Source of the DNA: Desmodus rotundus
Taxonomy: Eukaryota > Chordata > Mammalia > Chiroptera > Phyllostomidae
Assembly: GCF_022682495.2 (NCBI RefSeq)
Contig: NC_071394.1
Coordinates: 26,570,470 to 26,634,469, forward strand
Reading direction: 5' to 3'
Length of the DNA stretch: 64,000 bases
Shown here: positions 1-10,913 of the stretch, in pieces
Layout of the letters: each line of letters begins with the position of its first letter
Position numbering within the stretch: the first letter of the stretch is position 1
Notes under the pieces: generated by a model
The model's database searches: none
Seen by the model: only the letters and a program-made list of their open reading frames with translations
What the model was told of the DNA's origin: nothing
Translations under genes and position numbers: made by a program

Positions 1-740
1 TTTGAAAAGACGAGTAACCTAAAATTAAGATATTTCTGGGTCTAGGTAGCTATATAAAGAAACTTCACAATAGGCTTCTAAGGAGGATGGTACTCTTGGA
101 TGACAAAATGGGTTCAAGAATCCATCACAATAGGTCTGCTTTAAAAACCCAAAAACTGACCTTAAAGGTGTGTGTACATCCAAAGCTGCTTACACTACTC
201 ACCTGGATCCTTTGAAATCTGTGTTACATGTGACTGTCAACCCTCACATATGTAAGAACTTGAAAAAAGGGCAACTATTAGGTTAAATAAGAAATCATAC
301 CCTAAGCTAAGGTATAATGGCCATTTGGATAAAATTATAATGTATAGGAAGGATTTATTTTTGCTTTTCCTCAAGTTTATACGAGATGTCAGAAGACTGC
401 TCTCTGGTTTTAGATCAGCTGGAAAGCTATGATAGATGCAAAATAGGGAAGGAGTCTTGACAGTCCAGCCAAAAGCGCAAGTTCAAGAGTAGAGAGAAGT
501 CGGCAAAGATCAAAAAGCTTAAAATGCTGTGCTGATGAGAAAGCAGCTTTGGGCACTGCTGGTGGGGCATCATTCGGTAAAATAACCTTGCAGGATAGCT
601 GGGCAGTACCTTCAGTTTCAAAAGTACGTGCCCCTGTGACCCCCAAGTCGACTTAGTAGGCATCCTGCACGCATACTCGAGTATTCGGTGTGGCTTTGTT
701 AAGTAGCGCATGCCTGGAAAGCACCCGCAGCACAGCTCCA
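1..740. other. Unannotated unique-looking sequence
   Basis: I see no gene, RNA or clear repeat here. Two overlapping minus-strand frames (78 and 121 codons) have no recognisable motif and are treated as chance. The sequence is A+T-rich with few CpGs, as in ordinary mammalian intergenic or intronic DNA. Confidence 0.4.
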
Positions 741-745
741 CCGTC

Positions 746-990
746 ATGTTGAACACTATACAGCCATAAAAAGAGGGGAAGCTCTGTATCATGAAAAAAC
801 CTACAAAATGTTAAATAAAAGAGTCCAATCAAGGAACTATCAGTATGCCGATTATCTCAAAGAATATACGAGAAACCTACTTGGTTGCCTCTTGGAAGAA
901 CTGGATGGCTGGATAGAAGTGGGAGGCAGATCCTTTTGAATTTCGGCCCACATTTATATATTGTACAAGTGGATAAACCAGTTTTGAAAA
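746..990 (+). repeat. L1 (L1M-type) 3' end fragment
   Basis: The order of phrases matches the 3' end of old mammalian L1 elements: ACAGCCATAAAAAGAG, then CTCTGTATCATG, ACGAGAAACC, GGTTGCCTCTTGG, CTGGATGGCTGG, GGGAGGCAGA and CCTTTTGAATTT. It is diverged and truncated on both sides, and has no coding capacity. Confidence 0.6.
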
Positions 991-1389
991 AATATATCAA
1001 GCATCTGCCATGATTCATTGGAAAGATCAGACCTCAGTCTTAAAAAGAGGAAAGTCTTACTTACATCATCTCTAGCTTACTTACATCCCAGAATCCAGTG
1101 TCTCATTTCAAAGACCTAGATGAAAGAGAGAAAGCTCCATTGGGGATTTATCCACTCAAGTCTCAAATGACTAATAGTGGGTTTTCATGGCAAACACACA
1201 GCAGAATAAATACCAAAGACGACAACTCACATTGAACACACACCCTCCAGCCACACTTGGACAATCATCTAGCAGCCCCATGGATCACATCCTTTCTAAA
1301 GCATCCTGATGACAGACTTAGAAATCCAAGTTTACCCTATGTGCCTGTGTTTGCTGGTCCTTTGGGAGCAGTACTATGGAAATCTCTTA

Positions 1390-1590
1390 CATTTGTGTAG
1401 CACTCGGAAGTTGTAAGCCTTTTTCACAATCAGGAACTTCGCACAACCACCCTGTGAGGTTAATGGCACTGATACTAGTCTCCCATTTTGTTGACATTGA
1501 AGAAACTACTTAGACAAGATAACTGGTGTGCCCTAAATTTGACATCCAGACTGGCCAGGCAGAGCTGGACCCTGGATTCAAAGGGGGCAA
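1390..1590 (-). repeat. MIR SINE fragment
   Basis: Antisense MIR pattern: CCTGTGAGGTTAATGG, then CTCCCATTTTGTTGACATTG, GAAGAAACTACTTAG and GGCAGAGCTGGACCCTGGATT. These correspond to the conserved MIR core read from its complement. Strongly diverged. Confidence 0.55.
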
Positions 1591-1879
1591 GCAGGCCGGG
1601 TGACGGGAAGGGCCTGAACAGAGGATCAGGGATGGAAACATGGAAGCAGAGAACTATGGGCATGGAGAGGGCTGGAAACAGACCCAGAAGACAGGGAGAC
1701 TTGCAACAGGAGGGACAAGTGTCCCAAACTCCAGGGAGGGAAGGGCCCACGCTCTGCAGTGTAAGGGAGGGAGCAAGCAGAGCATTTCAGGCCATTCTAT
1801 CCCACAGGGCCCTGAGGCAGAGCTGCTTCCATGAACTAAGAAGTCCGAGGATGCCTGTCCTCCCTTTTATACTCTTCAG

Positions 1880-2070
1880 TATAGGCAGACCTCAGAGATG
1901 GAGGGATTGGTTCCAGACCATCACAGTCAAGTGGGTATCGCAACAAGGTGAGTCGTAGTCATTCTGCTGGTAGAGTCTTGCCTTAGCTTTGTTAAAAAAA
2001 ACAAAACAAAACAAAAAAACCTGACACACAATAAAACAAGTCTGCCAGCATAACAGACCTAAAATCAGAC
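1880..2070 (+). mobile_element. Tigger-like DNA transposon fragment
   Basis: GGCAGACCTCAGAGATGG, then TTGGTTCCAGACCATC, CAAGTGGGTATCGCAA and GTGAGTCGTAGTCA resemble the terminal region of Tigger (pogo-type) transposons (consensus-like GGCATACCTCGGAGATA ... GGTTCCAGACCACC). A TATA precedes the start. The other terminus was not found. An A-rich (AAAAC)n stretch lies inside at about 1994-2020. Confidence 0.55.
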
Positions 2071-2079
2071 TACTTGCAA

Positions 2080-2530
2080 GACGCAAAGGAATTATTAATG
2101 CTCCCCACTTGGTGGGGACTTCAGGCAGCGATCAGGGAGATGTTGTGTGCCCTTCCTAGAACTTAACGAATTATGCCACTGGTGGTTCTCTACTGCCCTC
2201 ATATTTCAGTCTCAAGGGTGTGGCTTGATGGAACAAATCAAACTGGCCTGAGTGGAAGAGTTCCAATGTGACAGAAGATCTCAGCCCCTGTTCCTCTCCT
2301 GCCTCTACGGCAGAAGGCTCCAGTAAGGATGACCGACCAGGAGGAGAGGGAGCCCTGCCTCACAAGTTCCTGGCCATTCTGCTCTGAGGAAATAAATGTC
2401 AGGAGAAAGCACTGTCACCTGCCAGGCTTAAGCACTGGAGCAGGGGGTGATTCTCATCCATTACTAGTTCATTGAACTGTCCAGTCTCAGGTTGAAGAAA
2501 CTGCCTACTTCAATTTGCCCATTATGTAAG
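2080..2530. other. Unannotated sequence
   Basis: No gene or repeat recognised. Composition is average and no long open frame is present. Confidence 0.3.
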
Positions 2531-2534
2531 AATC

Positions 2535-2720
2535 ACACATTCATTCGTTCATCCATCCATCCATCCATTCATTCATTCATTCAGCATCTAGTGAGTAGCT
2601 GCTCTGGGCCAGATCACTGAAGAAGCTGAAATAAAAGGCACAAGACCTCATAGTCTGATCAGTATTCAAGCAGAACTATTAAACAATATAGTAAGATAAC
2701 TTAAACAGGAGCACAGAGAA
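2535..2720 (+). repeat. L2 LINE fragment beginning with a (CATT)n/(CATC)n tract
   Basis: A tetranucleotide tract of CATT and CATC units at about 2540-2583 is followed by CAGCATCTAGTGAGTAGCTGC, which resembles the common L2 segment with a CATTCATT run followed by an 'ends with ... ACTATGTGCCAGGCA' block. Diverged. Confidence 0.5.
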
Positions 2721-2724
2721 GGTG

Positions 2725-3510
2725 GTCCTAAGCCTCTGCATGTAATATTTCTTCCAGGTGGTGTCATTTGGCCTCTGCCTGGGCCTCCAGGGACCTGTGT
2801 ATCTCTGTCTTCAGAGGTTGCCCATTGATTTACAGGATGTTCCATCCTTAAGATAGTCCCTCCTCTTACAGACAGAAACTGACCCACAAGTCCTGGTTTG
2901 GGGCACCAGCAAGTCAGGTGTCTCCAGTTACTTAGTTGCTGGGTCCTCAAGGACATACATGTTTTGGGGCTGGGGAAGGGCATATCCAGGTTGGTTTCTT
3001 CTCATTGACTTAAGAGGAATATCCAACACTCTAATCCCTTTTCTTAATCTAAGGCTCCAGTGACTTTTAACTGCAGAAGCCAAGACTTAGTTAAAGCTCT
3101 TGAAGTGAGCAGTGAGTAGTTTCTTTTCTCTCACACTCTGGCTCCTACTTTTCTTCACAGTCTCTTAGGGATCCTCAACAGAGAATGAATTCCTTTATCT
3201 TCTATTGCTTAAAAATAAACTATAGAACTCTGAAGCAAAAGCTCCCTTCCCCAACTCCACATGCACTTTTAGGCCAAAGAGGAAGATAATTGACCTCAAA
3301 GCGTCCCTGTCTTAACTCTTACCTGCCCCCCAGCCGAGGGGAGCAGTCACTACTTGGTTGGGTAGGCAGCTTCATGTTCAACAACACTTACTGTAGAGAT
3401 GGAAAGAACAGGAAGAAGACTCTTGGAAGTGCCCAAAAGCTTCCAAGAGTGGGGTGCTGCTTTCCCCAGAGATGCTCAAGGAGTAGTTCAGAGAGTGATG
3501 GCACATCAAT
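2725..3510. other. Unannotated sequence with a small hairpin
   Basis: No gene recognised. The only structure I noticed is an 11-bp perfect inverted repeat at 3419-3429 and 3440-3450 (ACTCTTGGAAG / CTTCCAAGAGT) with a 10-nt loop. Confidence 0.4.
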
Positions 3511-3514
3511 GACA

Positions 3515-3645
3515 GAACCTCAGAGATCTTCAAGTTCAACCCCTTCATTTTGCAAATGAAATTGAGAACCCAACAATGGAGGTGCTTTGCTTAAGGTGAT
3601 GCAGCTGGTGAGTGGAGAGGAGGGAAGTGTCCAAAGGTGAGAGAA
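3515..3645 (-). repeat. MIR SINE fragment
   Basis: CCCCTTCATTTTGCAAATG, AAATTGAGAACC, GCTTTGCTTAAGGTGATG and CAGCTGGTGAGTGG match the antisense MIR core (CCATTTTACAGATGAGG ... CCAAGGTCACACAGCT). Confidence 0.6.
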
Positions 3646-3842
3646 GGATTTCCTGAGCATGAAATACACTTTCAGGTACACCCCTACCTATTCCCCCTAG
3701 ACCTGTGATTATCTGTGTAGAGACAGCCGCCTTCCAGCTCACACAAGAACCCTAGATGACTCGAGCTGCCTTTATGTGTTGGCCATATTGTTTTCCTTGT
3801 AAAGATGGAGTCCAACCTGCACCTTCCAATCTAGAACTCACT

Positions 3843-4089
3843 TGCCACATGTACCAGGAACTTGAAATGTGGTTGGTCCGCACTGAGATGTACTGGATTT
3901 CCAAGGCTTAGCATGAAAAAAATAGTAAAACATCTCATTGATACTGCTTTTGTCTTGATTTCATGTAGAAATAATAGTATTGGGGGCATATAGAGTTAAA
4001 AAACATTTTTTAAATTTATTTTTTAATGCGACTACTAGAAAATTTAAAATTACACACGTGGCTTCCATTCTATTTCTATTAGACAGTGC
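3843..4089 (-). mobile_element. Small non-autonomous DNA transposon, copy 1
   Basis: This is the reverse complement of the element at 4438-4733. It begins with GCCACATGTACC and ends with TTCTATTAGACAGTGC, which is the complement of the CTGTCTAATAGAA terminus. The outermost bases at the 3843 end are missing. It lies only about 350 bp from copy 2, in opposite orientation. I recognise the family as a common mammalian A/T-rich element but do not assign a name. Confidence 0.6.
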
Positions 4090-4437
4090 TGGTAACGCCA
4101 CAACTCTCAGACAAATATAGAATGAACATGTGTCAAGGATTTTTTCAAAACTCATTAGTTAAAGAGGGAACCAGTACAATATTATGACCAGTACAAACAA
4201 CATATTAGAAGCCAAGGTAATTTAACAACAAAATATTAGGATAAAATTTACTGGGTTAGATATAAAACCAGTTAAATCCAACAGGCCCTAAATCTTAAAG
4301 GTTATTTGTTGAACTCAATAGATATTATTTGCACCCCTACAAATTTACAAATTAACAAGAAGCTTCACTAGTCTGGGACTTTTAATCAATAAGAAACAAT
4401 GAGACATACTAAAATAAGTACATTTCACTGGACCAGG

Positions 4438-4733
4438 GCTGTCTAATAGAAATATAGTGCAAACTGCGTATATAATTTAAAATTTTTGAGTAGCCACATT
4501 GAAGAAAAGATAAATTTTAGTAATATGTTTTATCATAATATATCCAAAATATTATGTTAACATGTTATCAACCTGACAATTACTAATAAGCTATGTTACC
4601 TTGTTGCCATATTAATCCTTGAAATCCAGTGTAGACTTTCCACTTACAACACATTTCAATTCAGACTGGCTGTATTTCACAAGCTCAGTAGCTACTCGTG
4701 GCTAGTGGCTATTGTATTGGGCAGCACAATTAT
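4438..4733 (+). mobile_element. Small non-autonomous DNA transposon, copy 2
   Basis: The start GCTGTCTAATAGAAATATA and the end GGCTATTGTATTGGGCAGC form short terminal inverted repeats (CTGTCTAATA against CTGCCCAATA). Internal landmarks are GTAGCCACATTGA, ATAATATATCCAAAATATT and TTGAAATCCAGTGTAGAC. No coding capacity. Other copies are at 3843-4089 and 54751-55038. Confidence 0.65.
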
Positions 4734-4954
4734 AGACAATTCTTGGGTGGCCTTTCATGTGCTATGATATTGAAAGAATGTTCTGTCCACCTTACCTGCC
4801 TTATTTTTAAATGCTGGATGGTTTTGTTTTGTTTTTCTGACAGTACCCGGAGCTTCTTATAAAATAGCTGGGCTCTGGGGATGTTTGGAATGGAAGATTC
4901 ATGGGGTGGATTCGAATGTGGCCATGGGGCCAGAGCATCAGGACCAAATACTCA

Positions 4955-5040
4955 CAGGTATTTGGGATGATTGAATAAGATGATGTACAGGACAGCGCAC
5001 TCTGTCTGGCACAGAGGAAATGCCTGGTATCAGCTCCTCT
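4955..5040 (+). repeat. MIR SINE fragment
   Basis: GGATGATTGAATAAGATGATG, then CAGCGCACTCTGTCTGGCAC and AGGAAATGCCTGG correspond to the 3' part of MIR (GATTAAATGAGATAATG ... GCACAGTGCCTGGCACA). Weak. Confidence 0.4.
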
Positions 5041-5044
5041 CCCC

Positions 5045-6155
5045 CACCCACCTTCCCACCGCTGCAGTTAGGCCAGCTCCTCCCAAGGACAGTCACTCTG
5101 GTGACTCATCTGTACACACACAATGGCAGTGACTTGCCCCCGCCAGGCTAAAGTATCGCCAGCTGAGAAACACTTCCCAGAAACTTCCCACGTTTTTAGT
5201 GCTTACTCATCTGCAGACCCAGTCTTCAGTGGGGCTCAAACACTCTGCTGCCTCCTCCTCACTCACAGAAAGGCTGGGAAAGGGAAGAGCAGCTTCTAGA
5301 CACCCTCAGGCAGATCCAGTCCCCTACCCAAGCAGCCACCAGAAGGGACAACTGTGCTATCCACCCCACAAGTGGCCAGGAGATGAAACCCAACCCTGGC
5401 CAACCCCTGCGGATCCTACACTTCCCACCAGTCTTAGTTCATTTGGTGAAGGATGAAGTGACATCACGGAAGGCTGTTAAGCAAGGGTCACACCCTTCAG
5501 TAAAAACGCACACGCACACAAGGAGATTTGATAATAAAGGCAGGCCTGACATCCAGGCATTTCTGTCACTCCAGCTGTTCACTCCTGTTGCCTGTTCTGA
5601 TTGGCTGGTGCCCATGCCATGCCACTTAAATGTTGTCACTTAAATAAGTACCTCTGCATGAAGCGGGCTTTACCGGACCTCTCAAGGTGCCTCCATCGCA
5701 CCGTGAACTTTTACATTTCCAGGCTACTTTCTTGTCAGGCAGGCCCTGATCCCTTTCCATTGCTCTTCCTCTTTCTTCACCAACAGATTAAAAAACAGTG
5801 AATTAAAAACATAAATAAATAATAAAAACCAACCAACCAACCACTCCCCTGGAACTTAGCTGGCCCACAGCCCCTGGAGGAGGGAGCTCCAAATATCCTA
5901 TCAATCTGCTGATTGGACCAGCAGGGTCACCTGAGCCCCAAACAGCTTGGGGGCCTGGACTGAAGAACTCAGCTGGGTCAATCAGATTGCTGTTTCTTTT
6001 TAACGTTTGAACTAATTCTGTAAATTGTGGCCAGGTAGTGATAAAGAAAAACAATGCAAAACAAAAATGCTACCAGAAGTTTATCTGGATTCTAGGCCGG
6101 GGGTCCATGACAGCATTTTGGGGTCTTTCACAAGCTGATGAGCAAGCAGAAGAAG
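5045..6155. other. Unannotated sequence
   Basis: I see no gene or named repeat. A short (CCAA)n run lies at about 5827-5843 next to an A-rich (AAAT)n stretch at about 5803-5826. The several open frames of 60-86 codons on both strands have no motifs. Confidence 0.35.
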
Positions 6156-6159
6156 GTGA

Positions 6160-6290
6160 TCTACAGAGGGAAAGGGAGAGACACATATCGGGAATCAGAA
6201 ATGAGAGAGGCAGAGACAGGGACAGAGACAGAGGGAGAGGGGGCAGGGAAGGGAGTGAGGGCAGAGGAAGGGAACGGAAGGAAAGGACCA
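6160..6290 (+). repeat. Purine-rich (GA-rich) low-complexity tract
   Basis: About 130 bases are almost entirely A and G, with interspersed GAGACAGG units. The overlapping 163-codon plus-strand frame owes its arginine/glutamate-rich middle to this tract and is not a gene. Confidence 0.7.
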
Positions 6291-6569
6291 GTAGCTACTG
6301 TGGCTTCTCTAATCTTTCCAGTGTCCTGTTCAGTTTGATGACCCTGGGCTACATAACTCATTTCCCAAGCTTGGGTTCTATGACAGTCCTCAATTCTTAC
6401 AGTAAAAACTTCTTTTTCACTTTAACTGCTTTGAAGAGATTTCTGCTCCTTGAAGCCAAAAATGCCTTGCTTAGAATATTTTTCTTTAAGACTCAGACTG
6501 CACCTTCTTTTGAGAGGAACACCCTCTAGCCCTGCCCCATGCTGCCCATGGGCCTCCTTAGCCCTGGTA

Positions 6570-7100
6570 TTGGGTTGGCTGGAACGTCTGCTTAGTTTTT
6601 TTCCATAAAATAAAAGACACATTTTTCTTTTTCACCAATAACTTTATTGATTTGGATATTTTGAGTATGTTGGCTATCTCCCGCTATTGGCTTCCAGTGG
6701 GTAGAGGCTGCTAAACATCTTCCAGTGCTCAAGACAGCCCCACAGCACAGAATTATTTGGCCAAAATGTCAATAGTACCAAGAAACTTTGCAAACCAATT
6801 TTGACATGTTCAATCAGTCACAGCACCTTCTCTACACACTGCACACATTTTTTTGTGTGTTTGAGTTGCATTTTTACCTTTCTTGAAACAATAAAGCATA
6901 ATATGCTGAAAATGTCATTTTTCTTCCATCTTCAATATTAGAATGCACAGAAATTCACCAATTTTGACAAGTTTTTAAAAATGCACACTGACACAATAGC
7001 TGTCACAATACAATGACAAAATTATTTTTGAATAAAGACAACGAAAAACTACTAGAGCCATCGTAAGGAAAGAAGTAAATGAACTTTTTGGCCAACCCAG
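6570..7100 (-). mobile_element. Chimeric non-autonomous mariner element, copy A (with a hAT-derived core)
   Basis: A 531-bp element flanked by TA dinucleotides (6568-6569 and 7101-7102). Its termini TTGGGTTGGC and GGCCAACCCAG are mariner-type inverted repeats; the right end reads GTTGGCCAAAAAGTTCAT on the minus strand. In minus-strand order, 6782-7100 matches the 5' part of an Hsmar2-like mariner, including the start of a degraded transposase frame (ATTGAAGATGGAAG, TATTTCAAGAAAGG-like). The stretch 6570-6687 matches a later part of the same mariner (GGGAGATAGCC, CATACTCAAAATATCC) and the far terminus. Between them, 6688-6781 matches a hAT-Charlie element of the MER20 type (GCTAAACATCTTCCAGTGC, GAATTATTTGGCC, AAAATGTCAATAGTACC). 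No intact transposase remains. Confidence 0.8.
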
Positions 7101-7109
7101 TATAACCCC

Positions 7110-7250
7110 CTCCGCAGCCCTCGAGCTCACTGCAATTGGCTGTCTCCCTCTCCTGGCTCCAGGTTCCTCCAGGGCAGAGGCTCACTAAGTATTGTGGCCT
7201 CATATACGATTGTTGATTGAGAGAATTAAGTGTACCTAGTGTTTCCAACC
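7110..7250 (+). repeat. Possible L2 LINE 3' fragment
   Basis: CTCCAGGGCAGAGGCTCAC, TAAGTATTGTGGCC and ATTGTTGATTGAGAG recall the L2 3' end (CCTTGAGGGCAGGGAC ... TTGTTGAATGAATG). Strongly diverged. Confidence 0.35.
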
Positions 7251-7394
7251 TCCAGTAAAAGTTCCTTACCTTTGCACAGCTTTTATAGTTTATAAAACAT
7301 GCTCATCCCCATGCGGATGATCTGACCAACATAATGATGTTTGTAGTCTTGTTAGAATGATTCATATTTACAACCGGCAGCTGGGCAGGGCTTC

Positions 7395-7510
7395 TGGGGC
7401 TGCCCCTCACTGGACAGAGGTGGACATTAGACAGTTCAGTGACTTGCCTGATGTCGCACAGTTGGTGACATGACCGGGACCGTAGGTCAGGTCCCCTGAC
7501 CCTGAATTGG
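7395..7510 (-). repeat. MIR SINE fragment
   Basis: GACTTGCCTGATGTCGCACA, then GTTGGTGACATGACC and CCCTGACC fit the antisense MIR core (ACTTGCCCAAGGTCACACAGC ... TCTGACTCC). Confidence 0.5.
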
Positions 7511-7514
7511 GGTA

Positions 7515-8190
7515 TTTCCTGCATTCATAATCTTTATCCTTGTATCTCCATTTTTATGAAATGAATTGTGGTTACCCCCCTCCCAAATGCTAAGACAATC
7601 CTTGAAGATGGCTTTTAGTCCCACCTCTGAGATCCCTCGCCTTGCTCCAGGGACTGATCGGTGAATCTAGGGCAAGTTTTAAAGGACATCGGCTCTCCAG
7701 GAAGTAGGGCGGCACTGCCTCCTCAAAGCTTTGCACCAGCACTTGGCTCCCTGATGGCTCCCTTGTCCACAAAACCATAGAAGTCAGGCCTCTGAGCTTC
7801 ACGGTGTTCCCGTCCCCCAGAATCCCTCCTCAACCCACCCATCGCATTGCCAAAGCATTTCCAGTGAGTCCCACCCCGCCCACCATTTCTCGGCACACCC
7901 AGGATGCTAAACGAAACACGTAAGCTCCAGAAGCAAACTCCACTTCTTCCCTGCTCCTCTCAGCCACTTTTCTCCCCCAAAGTGTAAGTGTGGTGTATCT
8001 GTTCCTCAAAATGTCACCCTTTAATCAATGCTCCTAATAAGAACAGTTCTCTGCAGAATTTTCAGTGGAATCCTAAAATTCTCAGTGTTCCCATTAGTGG
8101 ATTTTTTTCCCCAACATATAAGATATTTAGACTACTAGGAATATATATATTTATAAATAGATGGTGGTATATAAATATACATTTATATAT
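7515..8190. other. Unannotated sequence
   Basis: No gene or named repeat seen. The last 60 bases are an A/T-rich run of TATA-type units (about 8138-8195), directly upstream of the SINE at 8201. Confidence 0.35.
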
Positions 8191-8200
8191 ATAAAATCAG

Positions 8201-8412
8201 CCCTAGCTGGTGGGGCTCACTAGATTGAGCACTGGCCTGCGAATCAAAGGGTCGCCGGTTCGATTCCCAATCAGGGCACATGCCTGTGTTGCGGGCCAGG
8301 TCCCCAGTAGGGGGCATGTGAGAGGCAACCACACACTAATGTTTTTTCCCCTCTCTTTCTTCCTCCCTTCCCCTTTGTCTAAAAATAAATAAATAAGATA
8401 TTTTAAAAATAT
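8201..8412 (+). mobile_element. VES-type bat SINE (near full length)
   Basis: A tRNA-derived SINE. CCCTAGCTGGTGGGGCTCAC is the A-box region and GCCGGTTCGATTCCC the B box. Then come ATCAGGGCACATGCC, CCCCAGTAGGGGGCATG, a C/T-rich body and an AAATAAATAAATAAG tail. A possible target duplication ATAAAATCA flanks it (8190-8198 and about 8417-8425). This is the least diverged SINE in the window and the clearest evidence for bat DNA. Confidence 0.9.
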
Positions 8413-8639
8413 AAAATAAAATCAATATTTTGGGTACATCCCAATAATTAACATGATGAAAATCATTTTAGCATTTTTGTAAAACCAAGAAAGCTATTGA
8501 GTTTGTTAAAGAAAATGGCTCATTTTCTTATTCTGCGCTCAGTCCTCTATGACAGGGTAGCATGTGTCATTTTTGACAAATGCAAAATGTTCTTTGAAGT
8601 CCCATGTGGGGGGAGAATCCCCAAATTATGATACTTTTT

Positions 8640-9058
8640 CACGCTTCACAAGAGCAACTAGCTTTAATTTATTTTGATGTTGTGAAATTCACATGACGTG
8701 AAGTTAATCATTTTAAAGTGAACAATTCGGTGACATTTGGTTCATTCATTATGTTGTGAAACCAACATCTCTATATAGTTCCAAAACATTTTCATCACCG
8801 TGAAAGGAAATCCCATACCCATTAAGCAGTCAGTCCCTACTTCACATTCCCTCCAGCTCCTGGCAACCACTGATCTGCTTTGTCTATGGATTTACCTATT
8901 CTGCATGTTCATATACATGGAATCATAAAATATGAGACCTTCTGTATCTGGCTTTTTTCACTTAGCATCATGTTTTTCAAGGTTCATCCACCTTGTAGTA
9001 TGTGTCAGCACTTCACTCCTTTTTACAGCTGCATAATATTCCACAATACAGATGTACA
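8640..9058 (-). repeat. L1M-type 3' region, antisense
   Basis: The plus strand reads AATTCACATGACGTGAAGTT, ACATTTTCATCACCGTGAAA, CTCCTGGCAACCACTGATCT, TATGGATTTACCTATTC, TTTCACTTAGCATCATG and GCATAATATTCC. This is the well-known complement of old L1 3' sequence. No coding capacity. Confidence 0.8.
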
Positions 9059-9359
9059 GAGCCTGCGTTGACTCAAAAGGAGGGGACAATGATTCCTACC
9101 TATCTATGGCAGAGAATCTGTGGCCACTCTGAAAACACCACAGTAAGTAAAATGAAATCCTTTTTTTCTCTTGCACTTTTTGGGGGGGGGTGCTGAATGT
9201 AGCTAGTTGAATTTGCACAACCTCAGCGTGACTAAGTGGCTCTCCACTCTTCTGCTACTCGTGGCTTCTCTGCATCGAGGGCCTCCCATAAGCCAAGCAC
9301 CGGCATTATTTCTCATAATCAGAAAGAATGCTGTGTTAAAGGGATGTACAGATCAGGAC

Positions 9360-9590
9360 CATTCGTCTGCAAGCCAAGGAGCACCAAAGATGGCCAGCAA
9401 GGCAATCAGGGAGAGCAGCAGGGAGAGAACACAGAACAGAGCCTCCCTCTTAACTCTGGAAAGGAACCAACTCTCTGACACCTTGACCTCAGACTTTTAG
9501 CCTCCAGAACTGGGACCGAATAATCTCTGTCTCTTAAGCCACCCAGACTGTGGTACTTGTTGCAGCAGCCCTGGCAAATTAGTACAGGCT
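9360..9590 (+). mobile_element. MaLR (MLT1-type) LTR, 3' part
   Basis: GCAAGCCAAGGAGCACC, GACACCTTGACCTCAGACTT, TTAGCCTCCAGAACTGGG, AATAATCTCTGTC, TTAAGCCACCCAGACTGTGG and GCAGCAGCCCTGGC match the 3' half of MLT1 LTRs, an ancient non-coding ERVL-related family. The 5' boundary is uncertain. A run of nine G residues lies at 9182-9190. Confidence 0.7.
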
Positions 9591-9594
9591 TCAA

Positions 9595-10910
9595 CCAGAA
9601 GTCAGCAAGAGTGAGCAGATTAGAGTGGGGAATGCACGCTGCTAGAAAAATACCTGGAGACCTGGCGAGCTATCAGGAGGCCCGGGACTTCACATGCAAG
9701 TGAAGAACATCCCTGGGTAAGCCCAGGATGCTTCCAGAACTGGTAAGTGAAAGTCATGGACTCCGAAGACCCAGGCCTCCTTGCCATCTCTGCCACAGGG
9801 GCCTTGAGCATCTCAGAGATCATCAGAAAGTGGCCTTCACTTTATTGGGGGAAGAATCCATTTAAATTGCCGTCAGCTTGTCTTCCAGCTGTCAGAACAT
9901 TATATACTTTCCATCAATAATTCAACCATCTTAGGAACAGAGGCTCCAGGGCTTCCCCGGGGAGCTGAGGAGCTCCATTCATTATTAAGCGGGCACTTAA
10001 AGCCTTGCTCCTGAGTGCCAGGGAAGCCTGCTCCAGGCTGGGCGCCTTCCCATGACTTCTTCTCCCTTCCTCTCTCTCTGCCCAACATTTTCATCTTTTT
10101 CTGCTTTCTCTGAGGCTGCTCCCTGGCATGTGCTGTGGATCTTTCCAGATTGTAGGATTTCCTGTATCTATATCCTACTGCCCTACACAAGCAGAGATGC
10201 AAACGTCTAAGAGGAAAGACATTTTCTAGTCCCCATCACATTAAAAAAGTTTCCGTTTATGTATAAGAACTTCTATTAGTTTCTGTTTGTTGCTTATTTT
10301 TTCCAATGAGTTGTTAAAATAGGGCATCTTATCTGGGCAGCCGTCAGCATTCTGTCTGATGGCTCCTTTGCACCCATGGATTGCCTGGGGGCTGCTGGTT
10401 TTGTGAGCGGTAGAGAGGAACAGGTGGGAGGTGCTTGTAGCAGCCACTAGAGAACAGCAGGGCCAGGAGAGTGGGATCAGGGACCACGGGATCAGCTGTG
10501 TGCTGGCTGTTTCCTGCCTGCACCTGGAGCAGGACGGAAGCCTTTGTGAGGGGTAAGGACCAGAGCGAAGGCACTGCTTTCATCAGAGACGTGGTGAGGC
10601 TCTGGCTTCATCTTGCATTGCTCTGGCAGGCCGGGAACTGGTGGCCAAGACAAGGCTGTTTGGCAGTGGCTGTGTTGAGTCAGCTTTCAGAGACACCTCG
10701 GGCAATGGACAAGATTGAGTGGGATTTGGAGCACAAGAAGAGAGACACAGGACACTCCACGGTGACTGTCACTGACAGACGGGTTCAAGGGCACCCTTGG
10801 GCTCCTGGAAGTGACTGGGAGAATTGAACAGGGTAAGGGGGGTGGCAGGGTCTTATGGGGTGGCAACCAAGGGGCTGGAGGCTCAAAGCCACTGCATTTT
10901 GGACATTGAT
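9595..10910. other. Unannotated sequence
   Basis: No gene or repeat recognised. Frames of 60-118 codons occur on both strands without motifs or supporting context. Confidence 0.35.
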
Positions 10911-10913
10911 GTT

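Noticed and set aside
2540..2583. CRISPR-like short repeats
   Set aside because: These are simple CATT/CATC tetranucleotide repeats in a mammalian genome. No spaced direct repeats of CRISPR type were seen anywhere.
6038..6529. 163-codon plus-strand frame with an arginine/glutamate-rich stretch
   Set aside because: The charged middle is simply translation of a GA-rich low-complexity tract.
8201..8285. tRNA-like sequence with A and B boxes
   Set aside because: It is the head of a VES SINE followed by the SINE body and tail, not a tRNA gene. The same holds for the heads at 12178, 50811 and 61348.
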